From an uncultured Pseudomonadota bacterium (GTDB taxonomy: Bacteria; Pseudomonadota; Gammaproteobacteria; Burkholderiales; Burkholderiaceae_C): a stretch of 64,000 nt of DNA. Both the position numbers and the translations under genes were made by a program. The notes under the pieces were generated by a model. It was not told the origin of the DNA. It was given only the letters and a program-made list of their open reading frames with translations, and ran no database searches. Position 1 is the stretch's first letter; each line of letters begins with the position of its first letter. Location of the stretch: positions 62,001 through 126,000 of the forward strand of contig CAMFIB010000002.1 of NCBI GenBank assembly GCA_945952465.1. Direction: 5' to 3'. Of this stretch, positions 42,394 through 51,376 are shown piece after piece.

Positions 42394-44163
42394 CTAGAAG
42401 GGCGTGGCGGGCCTGCTGGCAGCCCCGGGCGGGCGCTGCGCGGCGCTGGCCTTCAGCCGGCGGGTGATGGCCTCCAGCTCGGCCTTGGCGGCGGCCGACT
42501 GCTGGTCGATCTCGGCCACGTCGGGGTCGCCGCGCGACTTGCGCAACTGCAGCACCATGACGTCGGTCATCAGCAGGTTGTGGCGCTTGAAGTCGGCCAG
42601 CCAGGCGCCTTCCTGCGTGGCGGTGGGCAGCGTCAGCGGCTCCAGCAGCCGGTTGTTCAGGCGGTAGGCCGGTATGTGGCGCTGTTCCACCTGCGCCATG
42701 AACTGCGCCGCCGGCATCTTGCCTTCGCGCTGCGCCAGCATGTCGCGCTGCAGCGCCTGCTCGGCCGCCTGCAGCCGCGGGCTCAGCCGGGCCAGCTCGG
42801 CGCTCACGCGGAAGGTCTGGCGCGGGTTGAAGGCCGGTGCCGGCGTGGTGGCCACCAGCGCCACCACCACCGCCAGCGCGCCGGCCGCACCGGCGGCGTA
42901 GCGCTTGTGCCGGCCGGCGGCCGAAACTGGGTCCACCACCTGCGGCAGCAGCGCCGCCAGCAGTCCACCGGCCAGCAGCCCGCCCACATGGGCCGCGTTG
43001 TCGATGCCGCGCTGCGTGAAGCCCTGGCTGAGCATGTAGAGCAGAAACAGGCCCTGACTCAGCAGCAGGCTGGTCGCGCGGGACGAAGGGAAACGGCCGC
43101 GGTGCCGCCAGATCGTGACCACGAAGGCGCCCAGCACGCCGAACACCGCCCCCGACGCCCCGACCGACACCAACTGCTGCGCCGAGAAATGCAGGCTCAG
43201 CCCGCTGCCCACCAGCGCCGCCGCCACATAGACCAGCGCGAAGCCGCCGTTGCCGTACCAGCGGCAGACCTGCCGGCCGGCCTGCCACAGCGCGAACAGA
43301 TTCAGCGCCAGGTGCAGAAAGCCCGCGTGCAGCAGCGTGGCCGTGAGCAGCCGCCAGTATTCGTGGTCGCGCACCACCGCCCAGGCCGAGTTGGCGCCCC
43401 ACTGGAACAACTGGGCCGGCAGCGGTTGCGTGGCACTCAGCCCGGCCAGCACCGACACCACCCAGACCAGCGCGTTCAGCCCCACCACCGTGTACAGCGC
43501 CCACGGTACCGGCGTGCGGGCGTCGAGTTCGCCCTGCAGCGCCTGGTCGGCCCGCGCCCGCGCCATGCTCGGCGCCTCGCCCAGTCCCTGCGCCCAGCGC
43601 CGCTCGGCCAGCCGCGCGTGGATCTCGCCGAACGCGGCCTGCTGGTCTGATGGCCGCAGCGTGGGCATCTTGATGCGCTGTTCGCGCGGGTCGTGGCGCA
43701 GCAGAAAGAAGTCGCTCCAGCGCACCGGGTGTGGCTCGCGCAGCCGCAGGTGCAGCGTGCCGTGGCCGCTGGCGTGGCTCAGCTCCACGTCTTCCAGGTC
43801 GTCCCAGGCTACCGGCTGGCGCAGCTGCGGCGACTCGATGCCGTCGGCCGTCAATGACAGCACCGGCCCGCGCCGCAGCGCGCGCGGCAGGTAGACCGCC
43901 AGGCCGAGCCCCATCAGCGCCAGCAGCCCGACCAGCAGCACCAGCGTGGGCACCGCGCCGGGCTGCAGCGGCCGCATCAAGCCCAGCAGCACGCCGCTGC
44001 CGAACAGCAGCACCATCACGCCGAACAGGCCGGCCATCACGGCGGCCGGGCCGCGGCGGTTGGGTTCGAAATGACGCGTGGCCTCCACGGCCTCGAGCAC
44101 GATCACCGTGTCGTGGTCGTCGAAATCGACCGGCTCGCCGTCGCCGAAACGCCCGCTCGCCAC
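42394..44163 (-). CDS. Rhomboid family intramembrane serine protease, long form
   Basis: A 589-residue membrane protein. Two N-terminal membrane helices (about 41-92) precede a soluble segment (100-200). The six-helix rhomboid core is at about 220-410, with HLALNLFAL (His284, Asn288), the catalytic GASGAVFG (Ser337) and AHVGGLLAGG (His392). A soluble C-terminal tail of about 170 residues, Gln/Arg-rich and helical, follows. The GTG at 44163 is used; it lies only six bases from the ruvB stop on the same strand. Substrates are unknown. Confidence 0.88.
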   Translation of the reverse strand: MASGRFGDGEPVDFDDHDTVIVLEAVEATRHFEPNRRGPAAVMAGLFGVMVLLFGSGVLLGLMRPLQPGAVPTLVLLVGLLALMGLGLAVYLPRALRRGPVLSLTADGIESPQLRQPVAWDDLEDVELSHASGHGTLHLRLREPHPVRWSDFFLLRHDPREQRIKMPTLRPSDQQAAFGEIHARLAERRWAQGLGEAPSMARARADQALQGELDARTPVPWALYTVVGLNALVWVVSVLAGLSATQPLPAQLFQWGANSAWAVVRDHEYWRLLTATLLHAGFLHLALNLFALWQAGRQVCRWYGNGGFALVYVAAALVGSGLSLHFSAQQLVSVGASGAVFGVLGAFVVTIWRHRGRFPSSRATSLLLSQGLFLLYMLSQGFTQRGIDNAAHVGGLLAGGLLAALLPQVVDPVSAAGRHKRYAAGAAGALAVVVALVATTPAPAFNPRQTFRVSAELARLSPRLQAAEQALQRDMLAQREGKMPAAQFMAQVEQRHIPAYRLNNRLLEPLTLPTATQEGAWLADFKRHNLLMTDVMVLQLRKSRGDPDVAEIDQQSAAAKAELEAITRRLKASAAQRPPGAASRPATPF

Positions 44164-44169
44164 CGCCGC

Positions 44170-45225
44170 TCAGCCGAACAGTTCGTCGGCGCGGCCCGGA
44201 GGCGCGACACCCAGGTGGCGATACGCCGCCTGCGTGGCGATGCGGCCGCGCGGCGTGCGCTGCAGGTAGCCCTGCTGGATGAGGTAGGGCTCGATCACGT
44301 CCTCGATCGTGCCCGGCTCCTCGCCGATGCTGGCGGCGATGTTGTCCAGCCCCACCGGCCCGCCGTCGAAGCGGTGGATCACCGCTTCGAGCAACTTGCG
44401 GTCCATCACGTCGAAGCCCTGCGGGTCGACGTCGAGCATCGCCAGCGCGCTGCGCGCGATGCCCTGCGTGATGTGGCCGTTGCCCTTCACGTCGGCGTAG
44501 TCGCGCACCCGGCGCAGCAGCCGGTTGGCGATGCGCGGCGTGCCCCGCGAGCGCTGCGCGATCTCGGCCGAGCCCTCGGCGTCGATCGGCGCGTTCAGCA
44601 GCCCGGCCGAGCGCGTGACGATGCGCGCCAGCTCGGCCGGCGTGTAGAACTCCAGCCGCGCGACGATGCCGAAGCGGTCGCGCAGCGGGTTGGTCAGCAT
44701 GCCGGCCCGGGTGGTCGCGCCGACCAGCGTGAACGGCTGCAGGTCGAGCTTGATCGAACGCGCCGCCGGGCCCTCGCCGATCATGATGTCGATCTGGTAG
44801 TCCTCCAGCGCCGGGTACAGGATCTCCTCGACCACGGGCGAGAGCCGGTGGATCTCGTCGATGAACAGCACGTCGTTCTTCTCGAGGTTGGTCAGCAGCG
44901 CCGCCAGGTCCTTGGGCTTCTCCAGCACCGGCCCCGAGGTCTGCCGCAGGTTCACGCCCAGCTCATGCGCCACGATGTGGCTCAGCGTCGTCTTGCCCAG
45001 CCCCGGCGGCCCGAACAGCAGCACATGGTCCAGCGCCTCGCCGCGCTTGCGTGCCGCGCCGATGAAGATCTCCAACTGCTCCCGCACCTTCGCCTGGCCC
45101 ACGTACTCGCCCAACAGCTTGGGTCGCAGCGCCCGCTCCAGCGCCTCCTCGTTCGGCGAGGTGGGGGCGGCCGAGACCATGCGTTTCGCTGGTGCCGGGG
45201 CGAAGTCGTCGGTCTGGATCGTCAT
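44170..45225 (-). CDS. ruvB: Holliday junction branch migration helicase RuvB
   Basis: The hexameric AAA+ motor that drives branch migration with RuvA. It has 351 residues with Walker A GPPGLGKT at 72-79, Walker [29 protein letters not shown] (sensor/arginine finger) and the C-terminal winged helix [24 protein letters not shown]. Its start abuts the ruvA stop. Confidence 0.97.
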   Translation of the reverse strand: MTIQTDDFAPAPAKRMVSAAPTSPNEEALERALRPKLLGEYVGQAKVREQLEIFIGAARKRGEALDHVLLFGPPGLGKTTLSHIVAHELGVNLRQTSGPVLEKPKDLAALLTNLEKNDVLFIDEIHRLSPVVEEILYPALEDYQIDIMIGEGPAARSIKLDLQPFTLVGATTRAGMLTNPLRDRFGIVARLEFYTPAELARIVTRSAGLLNAPIDAEGSAEIAQRSRGTPRIANRLLRRVRDYADVKGNGHITQGIARSALAMLDVDPQGFDVMDRKLLEAVIHRFDGGPVGLDNIAASIGEEPGTIEDVIEPYLIQQGYLQRTPRGRIATQAAYRHLGVAPPGRADELFG

Positions 45226-45801
45226 TTACTTGGCCAACGCCTTCAGCGCCAGCTTGATGCCGTCGCTCACGCCCACGTCGGCCGGCAGCGCTTTCAGGCA
45301 CAGCGCGGCTTCTTTCTCGCTGTAGCCGAGGGCGATCAGCGCTTGCAGGATGTCATTCTGGTTGTCACTGGCGGGCGCCGCGCCGGGCTGGCCGATGTCG
45401 GCGCCGAGCTTGCCTTTCAGCTCCAGCAGCAGGCGTTCGGCGGTCTTCTTGCCGATGCCGGGCACCTTCACCAGCCGGCCGGGCTGCTGCTGCGAGATGG
45501 CCTGGGCCAGTTCGGTCACGCTCATGCCCGACAGCACGGCCAGCGCGGTGCGGGGGCCGACGCCGGAGATCTTGATGAGCTGGCGGAAGGTCTCGCGTTC
45601 GGCCGCGGTGGCGAAGCCGTAGAGCAGTTGCGCGTCTTCCCGCACGACGAAGTGGGTGAGCAGCTGCACCTTCTCGCCGCTGGCGGGCAGGTTGTAGAAG
45701 GTGCTCATCGGCACGTCCACCTCGTAGCCCACGCCGTGGCAGTCCACCAGGACCTGGGGCGGGTTTTTCTCGCCGAGGATGCCGCTCAACTTGCCTATCA
45801 T
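45226..45801 (-). CDS. ruvA: Holliday junction binding protein RuvA
   Basis: 191 residues. The OB-fold domain opens [35 protein letters not shown], helix-hairpin-helix motifs follow ([20 protein letters not shown] and [19 protein letters not shown]), and a C-terminal RuvB-binding three-helix domain ends the protein ([19 protein letters not shown]). It directly precedes ruvB with no gap. It is divergent from phoH with only 26 bp between starts. Confidence 0.97.
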   Translation of the reverse strand: MIGKLSGILGEKNPPQVLVDCHGVGYEVDVPMSTFYNLPASGEKVQLLTHFVVREDAQLLYGFATAAERETFRQLIKISGVGPRTALAVLSGMSVTELAQAISQQQPGRLVKVPGIGKKTAERLLLELKGKLGADIGQPGAAPASDNQNDILQALIALGYSEKEAALCLKALPADVGVSDGIKLALKALAK

Positions 45802-45827
45802 GGGGTTCCTTTCTCGGAATTATCGGC

Positions 45828-46769
45828 TTGATTCTTCGGCACACCTTCTCCCCCCCGAACAACACCCGGCTCGGCCACCTCTGCGGCGCCACGGACGAAC
45901 ACCTGCGCACCATCGAGAACTCGCTGGGCGTGAAGATCGCGCACCGGCACGAGCAGTTCAAGGTCGACGGCCCCAAGGCCAAGGCCACCCGCGCGATGGA
46001 GGTGCTGCAGGCCCTCTACGAAATGGCGGGCCGGCCGATTGCGCCGTACACGCTGCAACTGATGCTGTCGGGCGACGCGCCGCTGGTCACCGGCTCGGGC
46101 GACGGCCCTGTGCTGGCCACCCGCCGCACCGACCTGCGGCCGCGCACGCCCAACCAGGCGGCGTATCTCGACAACATCGCCGCCAACGACATCACGGTGG
46201 GCATCGGCCCGGCCGGCACCGGCAAGACCTACCTGGCGGTGGCCAGCGCGGTCGACGCGCTGGAGCGCAGCGCGGTGCAGCGCATCGTGCTCACGCGGCC
46301 GGCGGTGGAGGCGGGCGAGCGGCTCGGTTTTCTGCCCGGCGACATGGCGCAGAAGGTCGATCCCTACCTGCGCCCGCTCTACGACGCGCTCTATGACCTG
46401 ATGGGTTTCGACAAGGTGCAGAAGGCCTTCGAGCGCCAGCAGCTCGAGATTGCGCCGCTGGCCTTCATGCGCGGCCGCACGCTGAACGGCGCCTTCGTCA
46501 TCCTCGACGAAGCGCAGAACACCACGCCCGAGCAGATGAAGATGTTCCTGACGCGGCTGGGCTTTGGCGCCAAGGCGGTGGTGACGGGCGACGTGAGCCA
46601 GATCGATTTGCCGAAAGACCAGCTCAGCGGCCTGGTCGATGCCGAGCGGGTGCTCAAGCGCGTACAGGGCATCGCCTTCACGCACTTCACCAGCGCCGAC
46701 GTGGTGCGCCACCCGCTGGTGGCCCGCATCGTGGACGCCTACGACGCCCAGCCGAGGCGTGTGTCGTGA
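45828..46769 (+). CDS. ybeZ: PhoH-like ATPase YbeZ
   Basis: 313 residues with Walker [16 protein letters not shown] near residue 125, [23 protein letters not shown] and Walker [22 protein letters not shown], plus an N-terminal KH-like part ([22 protein letters not shown]). It works beside YbeY, encoded next, in rRNA handling. Similarity starts at the TTG at 45828 (reading [14 protein letters not shown]); no in-frame ATG lies near, so TTG is the probable start. Confidence 0.92.
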   Translation: MILRHTFSPPNNTRLGHLCGATDEHLRTIENSLGVKIAHRHEQFKVDGPKAKATRAMEVLQALYEMAGRPIAPYTLQLMLSGDAPLVTGSGDGPVLATRRTDLRPRTPNQAAYLDNIAANDITVGIGPAGTGKTYLAVASAVDALERSAVQRIVLTRPAVEAGERLGFLPGDMAQKVDPYLRPLYDALYDLMGFDKVQKAFERQQLEIAPLAFMRGRTLNGAFVILDEAQNTTPEQMKMFLTRLGFGAKAVVTGDVSQIDLPKDQLSGLVDAERVLKRVQGIAFTHFTSADVVRHPLVARIVDAYDAQPRRVS

Positions 46770-46775
46770 ACCGGT

Positions 46776-46842
46776 CTGCTTCCATATTCATAGCTGCAAA
46801 GCCATATTCCACGCTGACTGGAGCATGATTTGGCGCTGAAAA
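46776..46842 (+). repeat. Family A interspersed repeat, copy 7 (spans the ybeY start)
   Basis: TTCCATATTCATAGCTGC, then CATATTCCACGCTGACTGGA and TTTGGCGCTGAAAA. The last part contains the TTG used as the apparent ybeY start. The element fills the phoH-ybeY junction. Confidence 0.65.
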
Positions 46843-47282
46843 AGCTGTCTTTGTCTCTGCAGTTTGCGCTCGACGGTCCCGCCGCCCGCCACCGCGCCGC
46901 GCTGCCCCGCCATGCGGTCGCCCGCTGGATCCGTCATGCGCTCGACAGCGACGCCGAAATCGCGGTGCGCATCGTCGGCGAAGACGAAGGGCGGGCGCTC
47001 AACCTCGGCTACCGCAAGAAGGACTACGCCACCAACGTGCTGACCTTCGACTACACGCAAGAGCCCGTGGTCACCGCCGACCTGGTGCTGTGCGCCCCGG
47101 TGGTCGCTGCCGAGGCCAAGGCCCAGCGCAAGACGCTGCAGGCGCACTACGCCCACCTGCTGGTGCACGGCGCGCTGCACGCCCAGGGCTGGGACCACGA
47201 GACCGGCGAGGCCGACGCCGCCGAGATGGAAGCGCGCGAGATTGAAATCCTCGCGCGGCTGGGCTTCAAGAACCCCTATTGA
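46830..47282 (+). CDS. ybeY: Endoribonuclease YbeY (16S rRNA maturation)
   Basis: A 150-residue metal-dependent RNase of the UPF0054 family with the zinc motif [11 protein letters not shown] near residue 112 and [19 protein letters not shown]. The first in-frame start near the similarity is a TTG at 46830, inside a family A repeat; there is no in-frame ATG upstream within the gap. The opening [15 protein letters not shown] is not strongly conserved, so the exact start is uncertain. The 3' end overlaps dtd by seven bases. Confidence 0.92.
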   Translation: MALKKLSLSLQFALDGPAARHRAALPRHAVARWIRHALDSDAEIAVRIVGEDEGRALNLGYRKKDYATNVLTFDYTQEPVVTADLVLCAPVVAAEAKAQRKTLQAHYAHLLVHGALHAQGWDHETGEADAAEMEAREIEILARLGFKNPY

Positions 47283-47734
47283 GCCGCCACCGGCGGCGCG
47301 ACGCGCAACGGCACCGTCACCGGCCCGTCGTTGACCAGGTGCACCTGCATGTCGGCCGCGAAGATGCCGGTCTGCACCAGCGGGTGCGCGGCCCGCGCCG
47401 CGTCCACGAACAGGTCGTAGAGCCGCCGCCCCTCGTCCGGCGGCGCCGCCCCGGCGAAGCTCGGCCGGTTGCCGCCCGAGGTGTCGGCCGCCAGCGTGAA
47501 CTGGCTCACGATCAGCAGGCCGCCGCCCACGTCGGTCAGGCTGCGGTTCATCTTGCCGGCCTCGTCTGAAAAGACGCGCAGCTTCAGCAGCTTGGCCAGC
47601 AGCCTGCGGCCCTCGGCCTCGCCGTCACCACGCTCGGCGCAGACCAGCACCAACAGGCCGTGGGCGATGCGGCCCACCACCTCGCCCGCCACTTCCACCC
47701 GCGCCTCGCGCACCCGCTGCAGCAGCGCCAGCAT
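47276..47734 (-). CDS. dtd: D-aminoacyl-tRNA deacylase
   Basis: 152 residues. It hydrolyses D-aminoacyl-tRNA and glycyl-tRNA-Ala as a proofreading step. The opening [44 protein letters not shown] and the Gly-cisPro region [13 protein letters not shown] are typical. The start overlaps the CDF transporter stop by one base. Convergent with ybeY. Confidence 0.95.
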   Translation of the reverse strand: MLALLQRVREARVEVAGEVVGRIAHGLLVLVCAERGDGEAEGRRLLAKLLKLRVFSDEAGKMNRSLTDVGGGLLIVSQFTLAADTSGGNRPSFAGAAPPDEGRRLYDLFVDAARAAHPLVQTGIFAADMQVHLVNDGPVTVPLRVAPPVAAQ

Positions 47735-48684
47735 CAGCCCGGCTCCTCGTCGCCGGCGGTGGCGCGCACCTCCACGCCGCTGGGCAGCAGCTGGATGCTG
47801 GCGCGCAGGCCCGGCACCGCGTCCAGCAGCGCCTGCTCCACCTCGCCGCGCAGCGCGGCCGCCCGGCCCAGCGACCAGCCGGCTGGCAGGTGCAGATGCA
47901 GGTCGATGAAGCGGCGGTTCCCGGCCTGGCGCGACGCGATGTGGTCGAAGCGCACCACCGCCGCCTCGCCGCCGCGGCGCTCGAAGCCTTTCAGCACGCC
48001 CTCGATGGTGGCCATCACCTCCGGTTCCAGCGCAGGGTCCATCAGCCCCTGCGAGGCCCGCCAGACCAGCCCGTAACCCTCGCGCAGGATGTTCAGCGCC
48101 ACCGCGATCGCGATCACCGGGTCCAGCCACAGCCAGCCGGTCCAGGCCACCAGCGCCACGCCGGCCACCACGCCGGCCGTGGTCCAGATGTCGGTCATGA
48201 GATGCCGGGCGTCGGCCTCCACCGCGATCGCGCCGCCGCTGCCGCGTGCGCGGTAGCCGCGTGCGGCGCGGAACATCACCCAGGCCAGCACGCCGTTGAG
48301 CGCCGAGCTGCCCACCGCCAGCGCCAGGCCCGGCCCCACGGCCTGCAGCGGCTGCGGCGACAGCAGCCGCTCACCCGCCGCCACCACGATGGCCACCGCC
48401 GCGCCAACGATCAGCAGGCCCTCGAAGCCGGAGGAGAAGTACTCGGCCTTGTGGTGGCCGTAAGGGTGGCCGTCGTCGGCCGGCCGCGCGGCGATGGTCA
48501 CCATGGTCAGCGCGAACACCGCGCTGGCCAGGTTCACCAGCGACTCCAGCGCGTCCGACAGCAGGCCGACCGAATCGGTCAGCCGCCAGGCCAGCAGCTT
48601 CAGCGCGATGGTGATCACCGCCACGCCGATCGAGGCGCTCAAAAGCAGGCGCGGCGTGAATTGCTGGGCATTCGCGGCGGTCAT
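47734..48684 (-). CDS. Cation diffusion facilitator family transporter
   Basis: 316 residues with six predicted membrane helices. The metal-binding pattern is present: [18 protein letters not shown] in the second helix, [10 protein letters not shown] after it, and [19 protein letters not shown] in the fifth. A C-terminal cytoplasmic domain (about 215-316, with [30 protein letters not shown] and [18 protein letters not shown]) is usual in the family. It probably exports Zn, Fe or Mn. The start was set at the ATG at 48684, the normal N-terminus. Confidence 0.9.
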   Translation of the reverse strand: MTAANAQQFTPRLLLSASIGVAVITIALKLLAWRLTDSVGLLSDALESLVNLASAVFALTMVTIAARPADDGHPYGHHKAEYFSSGFEGLLIVGAAVAIVVAAGERLLSPQPLQAVGPGLALAVGSSALNGVLAWVMFRAARGYRARGSGGAIAVEADARHLMTDIWTTAGVVAGVALVAWTGWLWLDPVIAIAVALNILREGYGLVWRASQGLMDPALEPEVMATIEGVLKGFERRGGEAAVVRFDHIASRQAGNRRFIDLHLHLPAGWSLGRAAALRGEVEQALLDAVPGLRASIQLLPSGVEVRATAGDEEPG

Positions 48685-48798
48685 CGGCGCATTGTGACGG
48701 CCAAAGCGGCCTAAAGTGTTCGAGTGTGCGGAGGTGCGTCCGCGCGAGCCCGTTTCTATTGACAACCTCTTCGGCGAACAGTTAAGGTGACGCAAGTG

Positions 48799-49275
48799 AT
48801 GAAGAAACCCTTCGCAGCCGCGCTGGCCGCATTCCTGCTCACGGCCAGCGGCCTCCTGGCCGCCCAGACGGCCAACCCGCCCCCCACGGTCGACGACGCC
48901 AGCACAGCCGGCACGGTGAAGCTGGTGCAGGGTGACGTGCGCGTGATCGACGCCCGCGGCGAGCGCCCCGTCAGGCCCGGCGACCCTATCGGCGTGGCCG
49001 ACCGCGTCGTCACCGGTCCCGACGGTTCCGCCAGCATGGTGCTGCGCGACGGCACCACGCTGGTTCTCGGCCCCAAGAGCCGCATGGAACTCAAAGACTT
49101 CGCGTTCGACGCGTCCACCCAGAAAGGCAGCATGCTCGTGTCGCTGGTGCAGGGCACGCTGCGCATGATCACCGGCATCATCGCCAAGGTGAACCCCGGC
49201 TCCGTCGCCGTCACCACCAAGACCGCCACCATCGGCGTTCGCGGCACCGACTTCATCGTCGAGGCAGAAGAGTAA
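48799..49275 (+). CDS. FecR domain periplasmic protein
   Basis: 158 residues with a signal peptide (MKKPFAAALAAFLLTASGLLA) and a FecR-like beta domain: GTVKLVQGDVRVIDARGERPVRPGDPI, DGSASMVLRDGTTLVLGPKSRME, SLVQGTLRMITGIIAKVNP and the closing TKTATIGVRGTDFIVE. It is not the sigma-regulator FecR (no cytoplasmic tail). It is followed nine bases later by an OmpA-family lipoprotein. AAGGTG before the ATG supports this start over a GTG at 48787. Confidence 0.85.
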   Translation: MKKPFAAALAAFLLTASGLLAAQTANPPPTVDDASTAGTVKLVQGDVRVIDARGERPVRPGDPIGVADRVVTGPDGSASMVLRDGTTLVLGPKSRMELKDFAFDASTQKGSMLVSLVQGTLRMITGIIAKVNPGSVAVTTKTATIGVRGTDFIVEAEE

Positions 49276-49284
49276 CCGGACCTG

Positions 49285-49929
49285 ATGACGCGGCCTTTGA
49301 CTCTGGTCTGTGGACGACTCTGCCTCATCCTGCTGCTGGCCGCCGTGGCGGGCGGTTGCGCCACCCGCCAGGTGCCGCCGCCGCCCAAGCGGGGCGTCAA
49401 GGTCATTCTGCTGCCGCAGGCCGACGGCTCACCGTCGGCGGTCGTCGTCACCTCCAACGCCGGTGTCCGCACGCTGAGCACGCCCTACCAGGCCGCCGAC
49501 GCGCGCGTGGGCGACAAGCAGGCGCCCACCGTCACGCAGACCAGCCCGCGCGAGGTCAGCCGGCAGTACGGCACGCTGTTCGCGCAGGCGCCCGCCAAGC
49601 CCGCGAAGTACACGCTGTATTTCAGGTCGGGGTCGGCCGAACTCACCGCGGAGTCCCGCGTCACGCTGTTCGACGTGATGCTGGACGCGTTCAACCGCGG
49701 CGGCGCTGAAATCCAGCTCGTCGGCCACACCGACAGCGCTGGCATCGAGCGCCTGAACGACCGGCTGGCCGAGCGGCGCGCCCGCACCATCGAGACGATG
49801 CTGGTCGAGCGTGGCTTCACCATCACCCGCATCCGTTCCGCCGGCAAGGGCGAGCACGACCCGGCCGTGCCCACCCGCAACGGTGTTGATGAGCCGCGCA
49901 ACCGCCGCGTCGAAGTGCTGGTGAAGTAG
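49285..49929 (+). CDS. OmpA family lipoprotein
   Basis: 214 residues with a lipoprotein signal (LLLAAVAGGCAT lipobox) and a C-terminal OmpA-like peptidoglycan-binding domain at about 105-214 (YTLYFRSGSAELTAESR, VGHTDSAGIERLNDRLAERRARTIETML, NRRVEVLVK). Co-transcribed with the FecR-domain gene by position. In some betaproteobacteria such a pair accompanies an adenylate cyclase with a CHASE2 sensor; none is seen here. Confidence 0.88.
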   Translation: MTRPLTLVCGRLCLILLLAAVAGGCATRQVPPPPKRGVKVILLPQADGSPSAVVVTSNAGVRTLSTPYQAADARVGDKQAPTVTQTSPREVSRQYGTLFAQAPAKPAKYTLYFRSGSAELTAESRVTLFDVMLDAFNRGGAEIQLVGHTDSAGIERLNDRLAERRARTIETMLVERGFTITRIRSAGKGEHDPAVPTRNGVDEPRNRRVEVLVK

Positions 49930-49972
49930 GCGGCGGCCGCCGCCGGTGGCAAGCGCCTTCGGCGCCGCGCGC

Positions 49973-51220
49973 TCAGTCTGTCAACGTCACCCGCGCGAAC
50001 TTGCGCTTGCCCACCTGCACCACGTAGCTGCCGGCCGGCAGTTTCAAGCCCTTGTCGCTAACCACCACCGAGTCGACGCGCACACCGCCGCCCTCGATCA
50101 GCCGGTTCGCCTCGGAGGACGACGGTGCCAGGCCCGCCTGCTTCAGCAGCGCGCCAATGCCCAGCGACGCGCCAGCCAGCGCCACCTCGGGCAGGTCGTC
50201 CGGCACGCCGCCCTTGCTGCGGTTGATGAAGTCCTGCTCGGCCCGGTCGGCCGCCTCGGCCGAATGGAAGCGCGCGGTGATTTCCTTGGCCAACGCCACC
50301 TTGGCGTCCTTGGGGTTGCGGCCGCCTTCCACCTCGCGCTTCAGTGCGGCGATGTCGTCGAGCGAGCGGAACGAGAGCAGCGTGTACCAGCGCCACATCA
50401 GCTCGTCGCTGACGCTCAGCACCTTGGCGAACATGGTGTTCGCGTCTTCGCTGATGCCGATGTAGTTGTTCTTGCTCTTGGACATCTTGTCCACGCCGTC
50501 CAGCCCTTCGAGCAGCGGCATGGTCAGGATGCACTGCGGCTCCTGGCCGTATTCGGCCTGCAGGTGGCGGCCCATCAGCAGGTTGAACTTCTGGTCGGTG
50601 CCGCCCAGCTCCAGGTCGCTCTTCAGCGCCACCGAGTCGTAGCCCTGCATCAGCGGGTACAGGAACTCGTGCACGCTGATCGACTGGCCGCCGGTGTAGC
50701 GCTTGTGGAAGTCGTCGCGCTCCATCATGCGCGCCACGGTGTAGCGGCTGGCGAGCTGGATCATGCCGCGTGCGCCCAGCGCGTCGCACCATTCGCTGTT
50801 GTAGCGCAGCTCGGTTTTGGCGGGGTCGAGGATCTTGTCGGCCTGCGCGCGGTAGGTTTCGGCGTTGAGCTTGATCTGCTCGGCGGTCAGCGGCGGGCGG
50901 GTGGTGTTGCGGCCCGACGGGTCGCCGATCATGCTGGTGAAGTCGCCGATCAGGAAGATCACCGTGTGCCCCAGGTCCTGCAACTGGCGCAGCTTGTTCA
51001 GCACCACCGTGTGGCCCAGGTGGATGTCCGGCGCGGTCGGGTCCAGCCCCAGCTTGATGCGCAGCGGCTGGCCCGAGGCCTCGGCGCGCACCAGCTTGCG
51101 CACCCATTCGGGTTGCGGAATCAGCTCCTCGCAACCACGCAGCGTCACGGCCAGCGCATGGGCGGTCTTTTCACTGAGCGGCGGGGCGGTTTCCGAGGCG
51201 GTTTCCATGGGGGAAATCAT
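49973..51220 (-). CDS. tyrS: Tyrosyl-tRNA synthetase
   Basis: Class I aminoacyl-tRNA synthetase of 415 residues. The HIGH-like motif is HLGH (67-70, in [16 protein letters not shown]), the KMSKS motif is [11 protein letters not shown], and a C-terminal S4-like RNA-binding domain closes the protein ([35 protein letters not shown]). Start taken at 51220; an ATG at 51208 would shorten it by four residues. Divergent from the M23 peptidase gene. Confidence 0.96.
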   Translation of the reverse strand: MISPMETASETAPPLSEKTAHALAVTLRGCEELIPQPEWVRKLVRAEASGQPLRIKLGLDPTAPDIHLGHTVVLNKLRQLQDLGHTVIFLIGDFTSMIGDPSGRNTTRPPLTAEQIKLNAETYRAQADKILDPAKTELRYNSEWCDALGARGMIQLASRYTVARMMERDDFHKRYTGGQSISVHEFLYPLMQGYDSVALKSDLELGGTDQKFNLLMGRHLQAEYGQEPQCILTMPLLEGLDGVDKMSKSKNNYIGISEDANTMFAKVLSVSDELMWRWYTLLSFRSLDDIAALKREVEGGRNPKDAKVALAKEITARFHSAEAADRAEQDFINRSKGGVPDDLPEVALAGASLGIGALLKQAGLAPSSSEANRLIEGGGVRVDSVVVSDKGLKLPAGSYVVQVGKRKFARVTLTD

Positions 51221-51234
51221 TAGGGTAAAGGCAG

Positions 51235-51268
51235 TTGTTTCAGGTGTATCCCCCCGTATACTCGGGGG
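51235..51268 (+). promoter_or_regulatory. Candidate promoter with -10 inside an inverted repeat
   Basis: TTGTTT at 51235-51240 and TATACT at 51257-51262 are 16 bases apart. The -10 is enclosed by CCCCCG (51251-51256) and CGGGGG (51263-51268). It points to the M23 peptidase gene, about 110 bases downstream. Confidence 0.45.
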
Positions 51269-51376
51269 CGTCGCAAGGCCCGGATTTTAATTGGCACGCT
51301 CCATGCGTGCCGTTTCCAACAACAAGCGGCTCCCATCCGCCTTGCAGCCCGGTCAATCTTCGTTGGGGACACTCCA

